From assembly GCA_015068455.1 (NCBI GenBank), contig SVKO01000007.1, positions 62,001 through 126,000 on the forward strand: DNA of 64,000 nt, in the 5' to 3' direction. The notes beneath the pieces were generated by a model that made no database searches, was not told where the DNA came from, and worked only from the letters and a program-made list of their open reading frames with translations. This document shows positions 60,720 to 64,000 of this stretch, piece after piece; positions within the stretch are counted from its first letter, which is position 1, and each line of letters opens with the position of its first letter. The translations under genes were made by a program, and so were the position numbers. This stretch comes from Oscillospiraceae bacterium (GTDB lineage Bacteria > Bacillota > Clostridia > Oscillospirales > Oscillospiraceae).

Positions 60720-62993
60720 TCAGGGTACTTCAATTTCCACGTTGGGATCCGGCTGCGGCTCGGGTTCCGGCTCGGGCTGCGGCTCGGGTTCCGGCTGCGG
60801 CTCGGGTTCCGGCTCGGGCTGCGGCTCGGGCTGCGGCTCGGGCTGCGGCTCAGGCTGGGGCTCAGGCTGGGGCTCGGGCTCGGGCGGCTTCTCCTCGGGA
60901 TTGTCCTCGTCGGGCTTCTTTTCTTCCTCGGGCTTCTCCTCCTCCTTGGGCTTGTGCGTGTGGTAATAGCTCGAGGCTTCACGCTCCACGGAGATTTCGT
61001 TGCCGTCGGCGTCGATCTTATGCTTGTAACTGATGACGCTGGTGCCGTCGGCGGTACGGGAGGTGACGTCATAGGTCATCTTGATGGTGTAATTCTTGGT
61101 CTCGGTGCCCCAAAGCGCGATGTGGACATAGCCGTCAGACACGCTGGCGTCGATACGGATCGGATAGCCGGTGTTGTTGCGGAACTGGAAGTCCAGCGCG
61201 CCCCAGTAGATGGTGGCGTCCATACCCAGCGGCACATAGGAGACCTCAAAGTAATGGCAGGAACGCTCCACGATCTCCAGATCGGCCAGCAGGGCACAGA
61301 GGTAGATGGTGGAAGCCACCTGGCAGCAGCCGCCGCCGAGCTCGTCGACGGTATCGCCGCTGACGTAGACCTGGGCCTCTCTGAAGCCGCGGGCCGCCGT
61401 ACGCTCGCCCACCACACGGTTGAAGGAGAAGACCTCGCCGTCGTTGATGATGGTGCCGTCGATCTGCTCGCAGGCCAGCTCCAGGTTGACGGTGCGGTTG
61501 TAGATGGCGGTATGGGGGGAATCATAGGAAGCGAGCTCGTCCTTGAACAGGTATTCCTGCAGGTCGTTCACAGTGACCTCGGGCTCCAGCTCCACGAAAG
61601 CGATCTCCAGCTGTTCGCCTTCCTTCGCCGCGTCGAACTGCTTCTGCACTTCCTCCACGTCAAAGCCGTAGCCGGGGATCTCCTTTTCGAGGGTGGACGT
61701 CTCCTGGTTGTAGGCGGCGTTGACGGGCTTCTTGCAGTTTTCATCGAAAACCTTCTGGAAATCCGGCAGATCCGGCTGGGCCTCGGTGAATTGGAACTCA
61801 ATGGGGTTGAAGTCCGCGGCGACCAATGCGCGGGACACTTCGGCGGAAAGCGCGTCGGAATCCAGACTGCGGGAGTGTTCGCCCTTGGAGATGAGCATGA
61901 ATCTGCGATGAGGAACGGTCTCGGACGCCTCTTCGCCCTCCTCGTCCTCGTCCTCGGTCTCTTCCTCCTCCGGGGTCTGCGTGCCGTCCGCGTCCTTTTC
62001 GATCCGCTCTTCAAAGCGGATCTGCGTCTGCTTGAGCTCCGCGAACACCTCGTCGGCCTTCCGGTCGATCAGGTCGCGCACCGCGTCCTGATTATAGGTG
62101 AAGCACTCAGACAGGTCGATCTCCACCGGCTCCTCGGGAACCTTGGTGATGCCGGGCACCTTCACAAGGCCCATGACGCGGCCGTAATTCCACGCCTCGT
62201 CCACGGCGCGCTCCACGTCCAGATGCACATTGCTGACGTCGGGCGGGATGACCAGGGTGTCATCGGGCAGCTGGACAGTCAGGTCGCTGGACTGATAAAC
62301 GTCGTTGGTGGCGGCGTTGACCTTCTCCACGGCGGCAGCCTTGGTCAGGCCTCCCACCGGGACGCCGGCGACGTAGAGATTGTCCACAATGATGCCGCCG
62401 TCGAGCACGAACAGTCCCGCCGCCGCGATGGCCAGCACCAGGATCACCGCCAGCACCGCGTACAGGGCGGTCATGGCGCGCTTTTTCTTTTTCTTCTTTG
62501 CCATTTCATCCACCGGCTCCGGGCCGTTTTTCGTCTGCTGGGCCTTGGCGCTCTGAAGCTCCGCCGCAGGGATCGCCGGGAGCGGGCCGGTTTCCTGCTC
62601 GCCCTTTTTCATCTTGGCTTTTTTGCCCTTCGGCTTTTTGGCCTCTTCCTTTTTCTCCGCGCCCTTGTCCGCCTGCTTTCCGGCGCTCTTTTCGGCCTTT
62701 TTCTCCGCCTTCTTCTCGGCTTTCTTCTCGGCCTTTTTCTCCGCCGTCTGCACGGGCGCTTCGGCCGGGACTGCCGGGGCTGCAGGCACCGCCGCCGCCG
62801 TCTGACCGAACTTCACTTCCGGCGCTTCGACCGGGGCTTCGGACGCCGCGGCGTCGGCATTGATGCGGGCAAGCTCTTCGTCCATGATGGCGTCGAACAG
62901 GGCGTCCTTCCGGGCTTTCTCCTGGGCGGCCAGATCGTCGCCTGTCTGCGGCTGTCCGGTCAGCTCCTCCGTAAAGCGTTCGAGGGCCTCCAT
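60720..62993 (-). CDS. VanW-family surface protein with Pro-Glu repeat tail
   Basis: At least 757 residues. The N-terminus is cytoplasmic, Lys/Ala/Glu-rich with EKKA repeats (about 85-105), followed by a membrane helix (about 172-196). Two peptidoglycan-binding-type domains (GGLTKAAAVEKVNAATNDVY, then EIPGYGFDVEEVQKQFDAA) are followed by the VanW domain (about 505-640) with FSFNRVVGERTAARGF, GGGCCQVASTIYLCALLADL and NNTGYPIRI, and a G5-like segment. The tail is a (PEPQ)n-type repeat. Role in wall binding is likely; VanW function is unsettled. The true start may lie 25-27 codons upstream at a non-ATG codon, since coding-like sequence and GGGAGGGG precede the annotated ATG. Confidence 0.85.
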   Translation of the reverse strand: MEALERFTEELTGQPQTGDDLAAQEKARKDALFDAIMDEELARINADAAASEAPVEAPEVKFGQTAAAVPAAPAVPAEAPVQTAEKKAEKKAEKKAEKKAEKSAGKQADKGAEKKEEAKKPKGKKAKMKKGEQETGPLPAIPAAELQSAKAQQTKNGPEPVDEMAKKKKKKRAMTALYAVLAVILVLAIAAAGLFVLDGGIIVDNLYVAGVPVGGLTKAAAVEKVNAATNDVYQSSDLTVQLPDDTLVIPPDVSNVHLDVERAVDEAWNYGRVMGLVKVPGITKVPEEPVEIDLSECFTYNQDAVRDLIDRKADEVFAELKQTQIRFEERIEKDADGTQTPEEEETEDEDEEGEEASETVPHRRFMLISKGEHSRSLDSDALSAEVSRALVAADFNPIEFQFTEAQPDLPDFQKVFDENCKKPVNAAYNQETSTLEKEIPGYGFDVEEVQKQFDAAKEGEQLEIAFVELEPEVTVNDLQEYLFKDELASYDSPHTAIYNRTVNLELACEQIDGTIINDGEVFSFNRVVGERTAARGFREAQVYVSGDTVDELGGGCCQVASTIYLCALLADLEIVERSCHYFEVSYVPLGMDATIYWGALDFQFRNNTGYPIRIDASVSDGYVHIALWGTETKNYTIKMTYDVTSRTADGTSVISYKHKIDADGNEISVEREASSYYHTHKPKEEEKPEEEKKPDEDNPEEKPPEPEPQPEPQPEPQPEPQPEPQPEPEPEPQPEPEPQPEPEPEPQPDPNVEIEVP

Positions 62994-63169
62994 ATCAAAT
63001 GTATCGTCGTATTCCGGCGCCAGCTCCTGCGGCTCCGGCTCAGCGACACTGCGTTTCTTTCTGCTGATGATAATCCCCTCCCTGCATCGCCGCCGGGCAG
63101 CGGCAAATTACAACCTTGTCTTTTATTTAGACGGAATAACACGTCATACCGTTGCATGCCTGTCTTATT

Positions 63170-63199
63170 ATTATAACGGAATTCCACCGCAAAATGCAA
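63170..63199 (-). promoter_or_regulatory. Promoter of the VanW-family gene
   Basis: On the - strand, TTGCAT (63199-63194) and perfect TATAAT (63175-63170), 18-base spacing, about 100 bases before the Shine-Dalgarno at 63077-63082. Confidence 0.65.
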
Positions 63200-63264
63200 T
63201 CACAATTCGACACGAATCTTATGATTCTTTTGTTTTTCTTTTGTATCTATTGTTGCTTCGGCTG

Positions 63265-64000
63265 TCATTTTTCTGTTCCCGCCGCAAACAGCTCCACAAC
63301 GCCCTTGGCAAGCTTCAGGGGGTCCTCCTCCTTCAGCAGGCGAACCGTGAGCACCGGCTTGTCGCCGGAGGCGCTCAAAGCGGCGCGTTTTTTGATCTCC
63401 GGCCGGGCGCAAACCGCCGCCACCGTCTCCGGATCGAATCGTGCCAGGGTGAAGCACACCGCCCGCTGGGACTGACTGACGTCGGTGATGCCCGCGGCGG
63501 TCGCCCGGGTGCGCATCAGCGCCACGTCGATCAGATTCAGCACGCCCTTGGGCGGATCGCCGTAGCGGTCCACGATCTCGTCGAGCAGCTCGTCGGCATC
63601 CTCCCGGGAGCGGATGGCGGCCATGCGGCGGTACAGATCCATGCGCTGTTCCCCGTTTTCCACATATTCCGGATCGATGCTGGCGGTGATGGACAGGTCG
63701 GCGGTGCAGTCGGTCTGATCCGGACGGCGCTCGCCCCGCTCCTCCAGCACGGCGTCCTCCAGCAGCTTGAGATACATGTCATAGCCCACGCTCATCATAT
63801 GGCCGGACTGCTCGGCGCCCAGCAGATTGCCCGCGCCGCGGATCTCCAGGTCGCGCATGGCGATCTTGAAGCCGGAGCCGAATTCGGCAAAGTCGCGGAT
63901 GGCGTTGAGCCGCTTTTCGGCCAGTTCGGAGAGCACCTTGCCCTGCCGGAAGGTGAAATAGGCAAAGGCATGGCGCCCGCTGCGGCCCACGCGCCCCCGG
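63265..64000 (-). CDS. mfd: Transcription-repair coupling factor Mfd, C-terminal part (cut by window edge)
   Basis: The last 245 or so residues of Mfd run in from the right edge. The helicase motif VI is visible (RGRVGRSGRHAFAYF), then the FGSGFKIAMRDLEIRGAGNL segment followed by LGAEQSGHMMSVGYDMYLKL (TRG motif region) and the C-terminal autoinhibitory domain 7 (DLYRRMAAIRSREDADELLD, RYGDPPKGV). Mfd removes stalled RNA polymerase at DNA lesions and recruits UvrA. The start lies outside the window. Confidence 0.95.
   Translation of the reverse strand, partial: RGRVGRSGRHAFAYFTFRQGKVLSELAEKRLNAIRDFAEFGSGFKIAMRDLEIRGAGNLLGAEQSGHMMSVGYDMYLKLLEDAVLEERGERRPDQTDCTADLSITASIDPEYVENGEQRMDLYRRMAAIRSREDADELLDEIVDRYGDPPKGVLNLIDVALMRTRATAAGITDVSQSQRAVCFTLARFDPETVAAVCARPEIKKRAALSASGDKPVLTVRLLKEEDPLKLAKGVVELFAAGTEK

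Noticed and set aside
60740-60890. Short regular repeats resembling a CRISPR or minisatellite
   Set aside because: The repeats are in-frame Pro-Glu-Pro-Gln codons in the tail of the VanW-family protein; there are no unique spacers and no cas genes.

Overview
The window is a chromosomal segment of a GC-rich, low-branching Firmicute. The gene content (SLH-domain surface proteins, SpaA-type sortase pili with a SipW-like signal peptidase, VanW-family protein, fused potC-potD, several CPBP proteases, a one-piece aroE-aroK) and the strong AGGAGG ribosome sites fit a gut Oscillospiraceae-like member of the Clostridia. This is inference from gene families only; there is no rRNA or tRNA gene in the window.

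Region by region. (1) 1-4.7 kb: the 23S rRNA uracil methyltransferase rlmD is followed by a clearly AT-richer islet of four single-gene units (DUF4279 protein, an unknown protein, a chloramphenicol-acetyltransferase-like enzyme, a CPBP protease). The first three units are each followed by a decayed copy of the last codons of an rlmD-type gene, so the islet looks like repeated insertion at the rlmD 3' end. (2) 4.8-12.2 kb: small accessory genes on the + strand, including HEAT-repeat, CPBP, Vat-like hexapeptide acetyltransferase, a P-loop kinase/GNAT fusion, YhfC, VOC, GNAT, a lipoprotein and an SLH protein. (3) 12.2-23.9 kb, - strand: a complete sortase-assembled pilus locus read from one promoter at 23.85 kb: coiled-coil protein, signal peptidase, a 2182-residue tip adhesin with CHAP domain, major pilin, class C sortase, minor pilin, second sortase. 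(4) 24-32.2 kb: an anchored protein of unknown role, XRE and TetR regulators with palindromic sites, the sodium/proline symporter putP, a LURP-one-like protein, a YitT-family membrane protein and typA/bipA. (5) 32.3-36.7 kb: a roughly 320-nt structured leader ending in a strong intrinsic terminator, directly ahead of potA-potB-potCD (polyamine import). (6) 36.7-40.6 kb: a promoter/operator/terminator unit without a gene, small - strand genes (PH-like, DUF2812, unknown), an aldo/keto reductase and clusters of extragenic hairpins. (7) 40.6-49.9 kb, - strand: a tightly overlapped aromatic amino acid operon aroF-tyrA-aroB-aroA-aroC-pheA-aroE/aroK-aroQ-aminotransferase. It is preceded by a 27-residue leader peptide rich in Phe and Tyr codons and a terminator: a ribosome-mediated attenuator. 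(8) 50-54.4 kb, - strand: GH25 lysozyme, an SLH-anchored clan CD peptidase-like protein and lysA as one run. (9) 54.4-64 kb: CapA-like protein, flavodoxin and lipoprotein (+), then CDP-alcohol phosphatidyltransferase, hemW, lepA, a VanW-family protein and the 3' end of mfd (-).

The best leads are the potA leader RNA, the Phe/Tyr attenuator, and the serial insertion footprint behind rlmD. All promoters, terminators and hairpins were read by eye from base pairing and spacing; no search or folding program was run.
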